From Methylorubrum populi (GTDB taxonomy: Bacteria > Pseudomonadota > Alphaproteobacteria > Rhizobiales > Beijerinckiaceae), in contig DYYG01000033.1 of NCBI GenBank assembly GCA_020741775.1, positions 124,001-188,000 of the forward strand: a stretch of 64,000 bases of DNA, read 5' to 3'. The notes beneath the pieces are model-generated. The model had not been told where the DNA came from. It was given only the letters and a program-made list of their open reading frames with translations, and did not search any database. The position numbers and the translations under genes are program-made. Of the stretch, positions 26,097-34,704 are shown piece after piece (position 1 is the first letter of the stretch; each line of letters starts with the position of its first letter).

Positions 26097-28664
26097 TCAG
26101 CCAAGAGCCTCTTGCAGAAGCTCGGCTTCGGCCTCGGCCAGGATCTCGTCGGCCCCCTCCCCGTAGACCCGCTCGCGCCCGATCTCGAGCATGACGGACA
26201 CGGAGAGCGGCGAGACGCGATCCAGCGCCCTGTGGGTGATTCGCCCCCGGATACGCCTCAGCATCATGCCGAGGCGGGTCACGTCGAGGAGTCCGGTTGC
26301 CGCATCCTGGCGCGCGGCCCGCAGGAGCAGGTGGTCGGGCTGGTGACGGCGCAGCACGTCGTAGATCAGATCGGTCGAGATGGTGACCTGCCGCCCGGTC
26401 TTCTTCTGCCCCGGAAAGCGCCGCTCGATCAGCCCGGCGATCACCGCGCATTGGCGGAAGGTGCGCTTCATCATGGCGGATTCGTCGAGCCACGCCTCCA
26501 GATCGTCGCCGAGCATGTCCTCGTCGAACAAGGCCTCCATGAAGCCCGGTGAGAGCGCGGCCCGCTCGCTGAGATCCTTCGTGCACCAGATGGCGATGCC
26601 GTAATCGTTGGCGGCAAAGCCGAGCGGGCGCAGCCGGGCCCGTTCGAGCCGGCGGGTCAGCAGCATCCCCAAAGTCTGATGGGCGAGGCGTCCCTCGAAG
26701 GGGAAGGCAGTGAGATAGAAGCGCCCGGCGCGGGGATAGGTCTCGACCAGGAGGTCGCGTTCGCCGGGCAGGGCCGAGTGCTTGCGCTGCAGCGCGAGGT
26801 AGTTCGACAGTTGCGCCGGCAGCCGGTCCCACTCGAACGGGTCGGCGATGATGGCCCGCACCCGCGCGGCGAGGAAGGTCGAGAGCGGAAATTTCGAGCC
26901 GGCATAGGAGGGGATGGCCGGATCGGTGCCGGGGCCGGCGCGGGTGACGAGGCATTCGTCCTCGGCCAAGCCCTCGAAGCGCAGAACCTCGCCCGCGAAC
27001 AGGAAGGTATCGCCGGTCGTGAGCGTCTCGGCAAAATCCTCCTCGATCTCGCCGAGCACCCGCCCGCCCCTGGGCAGCACAGTGCCGGGTTTGCCCCGCA
27101 GTGCCCGGGCCATGCGCACCTTGATATGCGTCGACTCGACGATGGTGCCGATATTCATCCGGTATTGCTGCGCCACCCGCGCATCGCGCACCCGCCATTT
27201 CCCGTCCGCCCCGCGCAGGATCTTGGCGAAGCGCTCGTAGGCGCGCAGGGCGTAGCCGCCGGTAGCGACGTAATCGACCACCGCCTCGAAATCCTCCCAG
27301 GAGAGAGTCGCGTAGGGGGAAGCCGAGATTACCTCCTCGTAGAGGTCGAGCGGATCGAAGGCATCGGCGCAGGCCATGCCGAGGACGTGCTGGGCCAGCA
27401 CGTCGGGGGCGCCGAGCCGGGCATCGGGCGTGTCCTGGGCCGCCTCCTCTACCGCGTCGAGGGCAGCCCGGCATTCCAGCATCTCGAAGCGGTTGCCGGG
27501 GACGAGATAGGCCTTGGAGGGCTCGTCCATGCGGTGGTTGGCCCGGCCGATCCGCTGCATGATCCGGCTCGCGCCCTTCGGCGCGCCGACATTGACGACG
27601 AGATCGACGTCGCCCCAATCGATGCCGAGGTCCAGGGTCGCGGTACAGACGATGGCGCGGAGTTGCCCCGCCGCCATCGCTGCCTCGACCCGGCGGCGCT
27701 GGGTGGCGTCGAGCGAGCCGTGATGCAGGGCGATGGGCAGGGTGTCGTCGTTGAGCCGCCACAGCTCCTGGAAGGTGTATTCCGCCTGGAGCCGGGTGTT
27801 GACGAAGACCAGCACCATCCGGTGCTGCCGGATCAGCTCGTAGATCGCTGGCATCGCGTGCCAGGCGGTGTGGCCGGAGAGCGGAAGCGTCCGGTTCACG
27901 TCGAGCATGTGCAGGTCGGGCTTGGCGCCGCCCTTCACCACGACGAGATCGGCCATCGCCGTCCCGGCAGACGTCTTCCCCTGCCCCTTCCCCTTCCCCT
28001 GCCCCTTCCCCTCCCCCGCCACGCGGCCTGGATTCTGGGAGACCAGATACTTCCTCAGCTCATCCGGCTCTCGCACGGTGGCCGAGAGGCCGATCGCTTG
28101 GGAATCCGGAGCCAGTCGGCGCAGCCGGGCGAGCGCCAGGGACAGGAGATCGCCGCGCTTCGAGGTGACGAGGGCGTGCAACTCGTCGAGCACGATGGTG
28201 CGGAGGCCGGCGAAGAACTCCTCCGCCTCGCGATGGGCGAGGAGCAGCGAGAGCTGTTCTGGCGTGGTGAGCAGAATGTCCGGCGGGCGCTGGATCTGGC
28301 GGGCGCGCTTATGGGCGGGGGTATCGCCGGTGCGGGTCTCCACGGTGACGGGCAGCCCCATGCCCTCGATCGGCGCTTCCAGATTGCGGGCGATGTCGAC
28401 GGCGAGCGCCTTGAGCGGCGAGACGTAGAGGGTGTGGAGTCGCCGCTCCTTCGTGGTCCGCTCGCTCAGCGCGACGAGGCTCGGCAGGAAGCCGGCCAGG
28501 GTCTTGCCCGCGCCCGTGGGCGCCACCAGCAAAGCCGAGCGCCCGGCCTGAACGGTCGCGAGCAGGTCGAGCTGATGCGGGCGGGCCGACCAGCCGCGGG
28601 AGGCGAACCACGCGGCGAAGCGCGGCGGGAGGATGGGGGTCTGCACCCGGCTCGGAGCCTGCAA
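26097..28664 (-). CDS. Ligase-associated DNA-damage-response DExH helicase (Lhr-type)
   Basis: An 855-residue superfamily 2 helicase. Walker A A-P-T-G-A-G-K-T near 49, the box V-L-D-E-L-H-A-L-V, S-A-T near 195, and the helicase-C domain with T-A-T-L-D-L-G-I-D-W-G and Q-R-I-G-R-A-N-H are all present, followed by the long Lhr-core C-terminal region. Between motif III and the next domain is a 16-residue Gly-Lys/Gln/Glu alternating insert coded by a C-rich tract at 27976-28020. Start 28664 fits the family N-terminus. By family knowledge it unwinds 3'-tailed duplexes in repair; pdeM is its downstream partner. Confidence 0.92.
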   Translation of the reverse strand: MQAPSRVQTPILPPRFAAWFASRGWSARPHQLDLLATVQAGRSALLVAPTGAGKTLAGFLPSLVALSERTTKERRLHTLYVSPLKALAVDIARNLEAPIEGMGLPVTVETRTGDTPAHKRARQIQRPPDILLTTPEQLSLLLAHREAEEFFAGLRTIVLDELHALVTSKRGDLLSLALARLRRLAPDSQAIGLSATVREPDELRKYLVSQNPGRVAGEGKGQGKGKGQGKTSAGTAMADLVVVKGGAKPDLHMLDVNRTLPLSGHTAWHAMPAIYELIRQHRMVLVFVNTRLQAEYTFQELWRLNDDTLPIALHHGSLDATQRRRVEAAMAAGQLRAIVCTATLDLGIDWGDVDLVVNVGAPKGASRIMQRIGRANHRMDEPSKAYLVPGNRFEMLECRAALDAVEEAAQDTPDARLGAPDVLAQHVLGMACADAFDPLDLYEEVISASPYATLSWEDFEAVVDYVATGGYALRAYERFAKILRGADGKWRVRDARVAQQYRMNIGTIVESTHIKVRMARALRGKPGTVLPRGGRVLGEIEEDFAETLTTGDTFLFAGEVLRFEGLAEDECLVTRAGPGTDPAIPSYAGSKFPLSTFLAARVRAIIADPFEWDRLPAQLSNYLALQRKHSALPGERDLLVETYPRAGRFYLTAFPFEGRLAHQTLGMLLTRRLERARLRPLGFAANDYGIAIWCTKDLSERAALSPGFMEALFDEDMLGDDLEAWLDESAMMKRTFRQCAVIAGLIERRFPGQKKTGRQVTISTDLIYDVLRRHQPDHLLLRAARQDAATGLLDVTRLGMMLRRIRGRITHRALDRVSPLSVSVMLEIGRERVYGEGADEILAEAEAELLQEALG

Positions 28665-28724
28665 GAATTTCGAGTCCTTCGCGGGTTTCGAGCCCGCAAG
28701 AAGGCGGATCTCCCGTCCCCATCC

Positions 28725-28830
28725 TCATGCTCAAGTGCGAAGCGAAGCTGAGCCTCGCAGGATCCTCCAGCCAGCGCTGCGGGGACTGGACGATCCTTCG
28801 AGGCCGCTGCGCGGAACCTCAGGATGAAGA
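28725..28830. repeat. Possible dispersed palindromic intergenic element
   Basis: This part of the 231-bp gap before the helicase gene is full of short inverted motifs (AGGATCCT, AGCGCT, CCAG...CTGG) and ends CCTCAGGATGA, which recurs at about 36249. It looks like a degenerate dispersed repeat, not coding sequence. Confidence 0.3.
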
Positions 28831-28895
28831 ATTGATCGGGACATCCGTTGGAAGACGGTTCTCAGGTAAGGCGCGGGCCGGCCCTCGTCACCGCG

Positions 28896-29846
28896 TCACG
28901 CCAGCGCCATCAGAAAGCGGTCGATCAGTTCCAGGGCCCGCTCGCTCAGCGCGCCGGGATGGCGCACGAAGATATGGCAGCCGCCGGCATAGACGGCGGT
29001 GTGGCCGCCATTGTTGGCCGCCGCCCAGCGGGCCGACATGTAGAGCGTGTCGTCGAGGAGCGGGTCGGCGGTGCCGACGGTGAACAGGGCGGGCGGCAGG
29101 CCCTTCAGGTCGGCGTAAAGCGGCGAGACGTCCGGGCGGCGCCGGTCGATGCCCTCGCGGACATAGCCGTCGGCGAAGCGTTTGAGGTCGGTGGTGTTGA
29201 TGACGAGCCGCTCCTCGCCCCAGAGCCGCACGCTCGGGGTCAGGCCGAGATCGTAGAAGCCAGCATTGAGGTTGGCGCCGCGGAAGGCGCGGGGCAGGCC
29301 GTGGCGGTCGCGCAGGCGCAACAGGGTCATCACCGCGAGATGCGCCCCGACCGACTCGCCGCCGATAGTCAGGGCGCTGATCCCGAACTCCGCCTTGCCC
29401 GGTCCGGCGAGCCAGAGAGCGGCCGCCTCGCAATCCTCCAGGGCGGCGGGATAGGGATGCTCCGGCGCCAGCCGGTACTCGACGGACAAACAGACGAAGC
29501 CGCAGGCGTCGGCGATGCGCTCGAGCCAGGGATCCTGCTCGTCGGCCGCGCCCCAGACCCAACCACCCCGGTGGATGTGCAGATAGGCGCCGCGCGGCTT
29601 GCCTTGCGGGCGGATGACCCGCAGCGCCAGCGGGCCGCCCGGGCCTTCGATGGTCAGCGTTTCGGCGCGGGCACTGCGCGGCATGGCCGGCGAGGCCTGC
29701 GTACCCGCCCGGCGGCGCGCCCGTACCTCTTCGATCGGCAGCGACCAGGGGTCGGCCTGCGCGGCATGGGCTGCCACGATCTCGGCATTGAGCGCCTTCG
29801 TCTCGGCATCGATCGTCGCCGGGTCGAATAGAGCGTGGTCGATCAT
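28896..29846 (-). CDS. Alpha/beta hydrolase, hormone-sensitive-lipase family esterase
   Basis: A 316-residue soluble hydrolase. The oxyanion motif is H-I-H-R-G-G-W (an HGG variant), the nucleophile elbow G-E-S-V-G near 170, and the late acid/His pair lies in G-T-A-D-P-L-L-D-D and G-G-C-H-I-F. The Y-R-L-A-P-E-H-P-Y-P-A-A-L motif is diagnostic of the HSL family. No signal peptide. Start 29846 fits the family; the open frame extends 35 codons upstream without coding character. Substrate unknown, probably a short-chain ester. Confidence 0.85.
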   Translation of the reverse strand: MIDHALFDPATIDAETKALNAEIVAAHAAQADPWSLPIEEVRARRRAGTQASPAMPRSARAETLTIEGPGGPLALRVIRPQGKPRGAYLHIHRGGWVWGAADEQDPWLERIADACGFVCLSVEYRLAPEHPYPAALEDCEAAALWLAGPGKAEFGISALTIGGESVGAHLAVMTLLRLRDRHGLPRAFRGANLNAGFYDLGLTPSVRLWGEERLVINTTDLKRFADGYVREGIDRRRPDVSPLYADLKGLPPALFTVGTADPLLDDTLYMSARWAAANNGGHTAVYAGGCHIFVRHPGALSERALELIDRFLMALA

Positions 29847-30068
29847 GGCCTTTATCGGGTCGTCTGCGGTGGAAGGAGCATTGCGGGAGGCGGGCCCGGA
29901 TGCTGGCCGCCATCTTGAGTGGAACGCTCGGCGATGCCATCTGGCTGCCATCCCGAACGGGCTGAATGCCGGCGCGAATGGGCGGTTTCACCCGGATGTG
30001 GCGTATCGGCAACGCCGTGGCGGGGCGGACACGCTTCCATCGACGGCAGCGCGAGGATTAAAGGCGGA

Positions 30069-30425
30069 ATGATCGGGGATCACGATTCGCGGCGGCGTGC
30101 CGCGCTCGACCACGGCGCCTATCCGGCCCAGCCGCATCACGGTGAGGCGCGCCGCCGTTCCGCGCTCAACCGCTTCCTCGGCGGCTCGCCGGCCGCGGTC
30201 CTGGTCAAGCTCCTGTTCCTCTCCGTGCTGGTCGGCGCGGTGATGGCGATGCTCGGCCTGACGCCGGGCCTGCTGTTCTGGCGGCTCTACGACCTGACCC
30301 GGTCGCTGATCGATCTCGGACTCGAGACTTTCCACGATTTCGGCCGCTGGATCCTGGCCGGCGCGGCGGTGGTGGTGCCGATCTGGTTCATCGCCCGCCT
30401 GCTCACGGTGTCGCGGGAGCGGTGA
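30069..30425 (+). CDS. Small membrane protein, possibly DUF6460
   Basis: A 118-residue protein. A basic N-terminus of about 35 residues precedes two hydrophobic helices, V-L-V-K-L-L-F-L-S-V-L-V-G-A-V-M-A and I-L-A-G-A-A-V-V-V-P-I-W-F-I-A-R, joined by a polar stretch with W-R-L-Y-D-L-T-R. This resembles alphaproteobacterial membrane proteins placed in DUF6460 (from memory, moderate certainty). ATG 30069 follows AAAGGCGGA. Function unknown; it stands alone before glcF. Confidence 0.6.
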   Translation: MIGDHDSRRRAALDHGAYPAQPHHGEARRRSALNRFLGGSPAAVLVKLLFLSVLVGAVMAMLGLTPGLLFWRLYDLTRSLIDLGLETFHDFGRWILAGAAVVVPIWFIARLLTVSRER

Positions 30426-30552
30426 GAATCTCGGCCGCTCGGTTGCGTGCGGTGCGCGACAAAACAACAGCTTAGAACCCTTCCCGATTGCGGGGGTGTC
30501 AGGAACGGTTCTAAGAGACGCAAACAAGCAAGAAGATGCATCGAGGCGTGTC

Positions 30553-31950
30553 GTGCAGACCAACTTCGCCCCCGCGCAGCTCGCCGACCCCGCCATGGCG
30601 GCCTCGGAAAAGATCCTGCGCACCTGCGTCCATTGCGGCTTCTGCACCGCGACCTGCCCGACCTACCTTCTCCTGGGTGACGAACTCGATTCTCCGCGCG
30701 GACGAATCTATCTCATCAAGGACATGCTGGAGGGCGGCAAGGCGGCCAGCCGCGAGGTGGTCAAGCATGTCGACCGCTGCCTCTCCTGCCTGTCCTGCAT
30801 GACGACCTGCCCGTCGGGCGTGCATTATATGCACCTCGTCGATCACGCCCGCACCCATATCGAGAAGACCTACAAGCGCCCGCTCTCCGACCGGCTGCTG
30901 CGCGGGCTGCTGGCCTTGGTCCTGCCCTATCCGAACCGGTTCCGGCTGGCGCTGCTCGCCGCCAAGGTCGGGGCGCCGCTGCGCCCGCTGGTGGCCCGGC
31001 TGCCGCGCGTCGGCAACCGTCTGGCGGCGATGCTCGACCTCGCCCCCGCCCAGCTCCCCGGCCGTAACCGGACCGACCGCGTCGGCACCTTCCCCGCCGA
31101 CACTTCGGCGCAGGAGATCAGCGCCCTGTTCCAGACCGGTGAGGACGCCGGCCCCGCTCCGCGCCGTGGCCGGGTGGCGCTGCTGCGCGGCTGCGCCCAG
31201 AGCGTCTTGCGGCCGGATTTCAACGAGGCGGCGATCCGCCTGCTCAACCGCCACGGCGTCGAGGTGGTCCACCCCAAGGGCGAGGGCTGCTGCGGGGCGC
31301 TGACGCACCACATGGGCAAGGAGGAGTCCGCCCACGGCCACGCCAAGCGCACCATCGATGCCTGGATCGCCGAGATGGACGGGCCCGGCCTCGATGCCAT
31401 CGTCGTCACCGCATCGGGTTGCGGCACCACCATCAAGGATTACGGGTTCATGTTCCGCGACGACCCGGCCTATGCCGAGAAGGCGGCGCGGGTCTCGGGG
31501 ATCGCCAAGGACGTGACCGAGTACATGGCCGAGATCGGGCTGCTGCCGCCGGTGGAGGACACCGACCTCGTGGTGGCCTACCATTCCGCCTGCTCGATGC
31601 AGCACGGACAGGCGATCCGCACCGAGCCGAAGACCCTGCTCAAGAAGGCCGGCTTCACGGTGAAGGACGTGCCCGAGGGCCATATCTGCTGCGGCTCGGC
31701 CGGAACCTACAACATCCTCCAGCCGGAGATCGCGGCGCGCCTGCGCGACCGCAAGGTGGCCAATATCGAGCGGGTGAAGCCCGACCTGATCGCCACCGGC
31801 AATATCGGCTGCGCCACCCAGATCGGGAAGGGCACCGACATCCCGATCCTGCACACGGTCGAGCTGCTCGACTGGGCGACCGGCGGTCCGCGCCCGGAGG
31901 CTCTGGCGAATCTTCCGGCCCGGTCCGGCGGCGCGCGGTTGCACGCCTGA
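30553..31950 (+). CDS. glcF: Glycolate oxidase iron-sulfur subunit
   Basis: A 465-residue protein. Two 4Fe-4S ferredoxin motifs are near the N-terminus (C-V-H-C-G-F-C-T-A-T-C-P and C-L-S-C-L-S-C-M-T-T-C-P), followed by two cysteine-rich CCG domains (G-E-G-C-C-G and H-I-C-C-G-S-A-G). It takes electrons from the GlcD/GlcE flavoprotein that oxidises glycolate to glyoxylate. The GTG start at 30553 gives the conserved M-Q-T-N-F-x-P-x-Q-L-A-D; an upstream ATG in frame lacks conservation. glcD and glcE are not in the window. Confidence 0.93.
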   Translation: MQTNFAPAQLADPAMAASEKILRTCVHCGFCTATCPTYLLLGDELDSPRGRIYLIKDMLEGGKAASREVVKHVDRCLSCLSCMTTCPSGVHYMHLVDHARTHIEKTYKRPLSDRLLRGLLALVLPYPNRFRLALLAAKVGAPLRPLVARLPRVGNRLAAMLDLAPAQLPGRNRTDRVGTFPADTSAQEISALFQTGEDAGPAPRRGRVALLRGCAQSVLRPDFNEAAIRLLNRHGVEVVHPKGEGCCGALTHHMGKEESAHGHAKRTIDAWIAEMDGPGLDAIVVTASGCGTTIKDYGFMFRDDPAYAEKAARVSGIAKDVTEYMAEIGLLPPVEDTDLVVAYHSACSMQHGQAIRTEPKTLLKKAGFTVKDVPEGHICCGSAGTYNILQPEIAARLRDRKVANIERVKPDLIATGNIGCATQIGKGTDIPILHTVELLDWATGGPRPEALANLPARSGGARLHA

Positions 31951-32063
31951 GGTCAAGGGGCTTTTTCCCGCTCTGCACAATCACGCAGCGTCTCTTCCTT
32001 GACCTTGCTGCGGGTGCGAATTAGGCCCGCAACCAGTGTCGGCCCGAGATCGTTTGCAGGCTC

Positions 32064-32450
32064 ATGACAGAAAACCCGACAGAGCTGCCCGTCGTCCTCC
32101 TCGTTGAAGATGACGGACTGCTGCTGATGGAAGCCTCCGATACGCTCGCGGAAGCGGGGTTCAACGTCCTGGAAGCACCCCATGCCGACAGGGCCCTCGA
32201 CGTGCTCGAGGACCGTCCCGATGTCGGTGTCCTGATGACCGATGTCGACATGCCGATGGGGTCGATGGACGGCTTTGCCCTGGCCCGTCTGGTCGCTCAT
32301 CGCTGGCCGGAGATTCCGGTGCTGATCGTCTCCGGCATGGGCACGCCCGGTCCCGGCGACATGCCGGAGGGGGCCCGCTTCATCCCCAAGCCCTATGCGC
32401 CGACCATGCTGGTGCGAACCCTCCGGGCCTGCCTCAAGCGCGCGGCCTGA
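32064..32450 (+). CDS. Single-domain response regulator
   Basis: A 128-residue CheY-like receiver. The acidic pair is in L-V-E-D-D-G near residue 14, the phosphoacceptor Asp in L-M-T-D-V-D-M-P near 60, Ser in V-S-G-M and Lys in P-K-P-Y. No output domain. The partner kinase is unknown; the LOV hybrid kinase 9 kb away belongs to the same broad class (HWE/His-kinase with REC) but no link is shown. It stands alone between glcF and the sulfhydrylase gene. Confidence 0.85.
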   Translation: MTENPTELPVVLLVEDDGLLLMEASDTLAEAGFNVLEAPHADRALDVLEDRPDVGVLMTDVDMPMGSMDGFALARLVAHRWPEIPVLIVSGMGTPGPGDMPEGARFIPKPYAPTMLVRTLRACLKRAA

Positions 32451-32657
32451 GGGGCGCCGACCTCCGCCTCGCCGAGGACGCTGCCGGATTCGGTCTGATC
32501 CGTTTCCCAGCCTTCCACGCATGGCGGCCGCGTCACCGAAAGGACGAATCGCGGGTTTCGCCGCCGCGCGTTTCGCGGCAGAAGGCGAAGAAGGACACGC
32601 GTCGCGACGCGCGCTTTCAGACCGATCCGTTCAGGTCCTGCCACGTTAGGTCCCGCC

Positions 32658-33953
32658 ATGACCGCCGAGCCCAAATCCCTCCGCTTCGCCACGCAGGCGG
32701 TCCACGCCGGTGCCGCCCCCGATCCCGCCACCGGCGCACGGGCGCAGCCGATCTACTTCACCAACGGCTTCGTCTTCGACTCGACCGAACAGGCGGCGGA
32801 CATCTTCGCGATGCGCCGGACCGGCTTCTCCTACTCGCGCGGCTCGAATCCGACGGTCGCCGCGCTGGAGCGTCGGATCGCCGCGCTGGAGGGTGCCAAG
32901 GCGGCGGTGGCCGTCTCCTCCGGGCAATCGGCGGTCCTGCTGGTGATGATGACGCTGATGCAGACGGGGGATGCCTACGTCGCCTCGCCGCGCCTGTTCG
33001 GCGGCTCCCTCGGCCTGATGCGCCGCCTCGAGGGGCGCTACGACCTCACGCCGCAATTTGCCGCCGACCTGACGCCGGAAGCCTTCGAGGCGGCGATCAC
33101 GCCGCAGACCAAGGCGATCATCTGCGAGTCGATCGTCAATCCCTGCGCCACGGTCATGGACCTGGAGGGCATCAGCGCGGTGGCCAAGCGGCACGGGTTG
33201 CCCCTGGTCATCGACAACACGCTGGCTTCCCCGGCCCTGATCCGTCCGATCGAGCATGGCGCCGACATCGTCGTCCATTCCACCTCGAAGTTCCTCGGCG
33301 GTTCGGGACAGGTGATCGGCGGCATGATCTGCGACGCCGGCACCTTCGATTGGGCGTCGAAGGGGTCGCGCTACAACCTCATCAACGATCCCTGGCCGGA
33401 CTATGATGGCCTGATCGTCAGCGAGCGTTTCCCCGAGATCAGCTTCGCCGTGGCCTGCCGGCTGTTCGGTCTGCGCGACCTCGGCCCCGGCCTCTCGCCG
33501 ATGAACGCCTTCCTGACCCTGACCGGCATCGAAACCCTGCCCCTGCGCATGGCCCGCCATTGCGCCAACGCCAAGGCGGTCGCCGCGTATCTCAAGGACC
33601 ATCCGGCGGTGGAGTGGGTGAGCTACCCGGCCCTGCCCGGCCAGAAGGGCGAGGCCCTGGCCCATCGCTACGTTCCGCAGGGACCCGGCTCGATCTTCAC
33701 CTTCGCCCTCAAGGCGGGCGAGCCGGCGGCGTTGCGCTTCATCGCCAACCTGCAGCTGATCTCGCATCTGGTGAATATCGGCGAGATCAAGTCGCTCGCC
33801 ATTCATCCGGCGACCACGACCCACCGCCAGCTCCGTCCCGAGGAGCGCGCGGCGGCCTGCGTCGGCCCGGAGACGGTGCGTCTCTCGATCGGCCTGGAGG
33901 ATCCGGAGGATCTGATCGCCGATATCGAGCAGGCCCTGGCCAAGCTCGAATGA
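32658..33953 (+). CDS. metY: O-acetylhomoserine (or O-succinylhomoserine) sulfhydrylase
   Basis: A 431-residue PLP enzyme of the Cys/Met metabolism family, making homocysteine from an activated homoserine and sulfide. Signatures are G-F-S-Y-S-R-G-S-N-P-T-V, A-V-S-S-G-Q-S-A, D-N-T-L-A-S-P near 195, and the PLP lysine in H-S-T-S-K-F-L-G-G. The length and the Q-A-A-D-I-F-A-M segment favour the acetyl-type MetY over MetZ (about 400 residues), but the acyl donor cannot be fixed from sequence. The last bases ATGA overlap a short open frame of doubtful status. Confidence 0.88.
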   Translation: MTAEPKSLRFATQAVHAGAAPDPATGARAQPIYFTNGFVFDSTEQAADIFAMRRTGFSYSRGSNPTVAALERRIAALEGAKAAVAVSSGQSAVLLVMMTLMQTGDAYVASPRLFGGSLGLMRRLEGRYDLTPQFAADLTPEAFEAAITPQTKAIICESIVNPCATVMDLEGISAVAKRHGLPLVIDNTLASPALIRPIEHGADIVVHSTSKFLGGSGQVIGGMICDAGTFDWASKGSRYNLINDPWPDYDGLIVSERFPEISFAVACRLFGLRDLGPGLSPMNAFLTLTGIETLPLRMARHCANAKAVAAYLKDHPAVEWVSYPALPGQKGEALAHRYVPQGPGSIFTFALKAGEPAALRFIANLQLISHLVNIGEIKSLAIHPATTTHRQLRPEERAAACVGPETVRLSIGLEDPEDLIADIEQALAKLE

Positions 33954-34153
33954 CACGGCCGACCTGGCACGGCGCGGAGGGAGCGTTGCGGCCGGCGGCG
34001 CCCTCGCCGCTGCCGTCGCCCGCGCCCTCCCGGCTGCCGAGCATCTTCGGATCGGGCGCGCCCCCGCTCGCGGCCGAGGCCGGTCGCGTCGTCGTGGACA
34101 GGTGCTCGTCGTCTCCCCGCCGACGCTGCGGCGGCATCATGATCCCCTCTTGA
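33950..34153 (+). CDS. Doubtful 67-codon frame coupled to metY
   Basis: Begins at an ATG overlapping the metY stop (ATGA) and runs 67 codons. The product is Ala/Pro/Ser/Arg-rich with no recognisable domain. The overlap suggests coupling, but such frames are common in high-GC DNA and composition is not clearly coding. No other gene was recognised in the rest of 33954-34421, which is more AT-rich from about 34300 and carries the stress promoter below. Confidence 0.2.
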   Translation: MTRPTWHGAEGALRPAAPSPLPSPAPSRLPSIFGSGAPPLAAEAGRVVVDRCSSSPRRRCGGIMIPS

Positions 34154-34346
34154 GGGGCATTGTCCCGATCTTCGAGGGTCAGCCGCGGCTGGGCGGGCGG
34201 AATGCCGCGGGGCCCATGCCCCCTTCGGGCCGTTCTTGCGGCGTCTCTCTCGCACCTTCGTCAGCTGTCTGGCACCCTTCAGGAATCGCCGATCCAGATG
34301 GCGTGATGACGCATATCAAAGGTGGGACGAGACAAAATAAAGCTCA

Positions 34347-34371
34347 GGAACGCATCCCAGAGTGCATGGTT
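34347..34371 (+). promoter_or_regulatory. EcfG-like general-stress promoter
   Basis: GGAAC (34347-34351), 17-nt spacer, GTT (34369-34371). The fourth base of the -10 box is G rather than C. The expected start is about 40 bp upstream of the small hydrophilic gene at 34422. A 12-bp palindrome ACGATCGATCGT (34387-34398) lies in the leader. Confidence 0.6.
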
Positions 34372-34421
34372 GTCAGATCAGCGATCACGATCGATCGTCG
34401 GATCAGTCAAAGGACACTCTA

Positions 34422-34586
34422 ATGACTCAGCCGAACCAGCACACGAAGGGAAATTCTTCGCGTAATGCTGACCACGATGGATCGAAAAACTCTGGGCAGC
34501 CGCATAAGGGCAGCGTTCAGCATTCGGATGACGGTCGTTTGAAGGAAAACCGCGACCAGGGTGTCCATCGCGGCGACAAGGAATAG
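34422..34586 (+). CDS. Small hydrophilic (hydrophilin-like) protein
   Basis: A 54-residue protein starting at 34422 behind AAAGGACAC. It is rich in Asn, Gln, His, Asp, Gly and Lys with almost no hydrophobic residues, so it should be fully disordered; composition resembles hydrophilins or KGG-type stress proteins. Base composition is clearly more AT-rich than neighbours. It has its own EcfG-like promoter and a strong downstream hairpin, so it is an isolated transcription unit. Function unknown; desiccation or osmotic protection is inference. Confidence 0.75.
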   Translation: MTQPNQHTKGNSSRNADHDGSKNSGQPHKGSVQHSDDGRLKENRDQGVHRGDKE

Positions 34587-34626
34587 CCCTGTCCGGCAAC
34601 TCCCGGGCCGGATGCGGGATCGGTGC

Positions 34627-34656
34627 GGAAGAGGTCGCCTTCGGGCGGCCTCTTCC
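34627..34656 (+). terminator. Hairpin terminator after the hydrophilin-like gene
   Basis: An 8-bp stem (34627-34634 with 34649-34656) plus an inner 4-bp stem close a TTCG loop, with one unpaired base on each side. There is no long T-run, but the position 40 bp after the stop fits a terminator. Confidence 0.65.
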
Positions 34657-34704
34657 CATATGGGCGTCCAATCCTCAGCGAACGCATCGGGACAGGAAAG
34701 CAGT

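Noticed and set aside
26679..28751. 690-codon plus-strand open frame opposite the helicase
   Set aside because: Antisense shadow of a gene with full helicase motifs.
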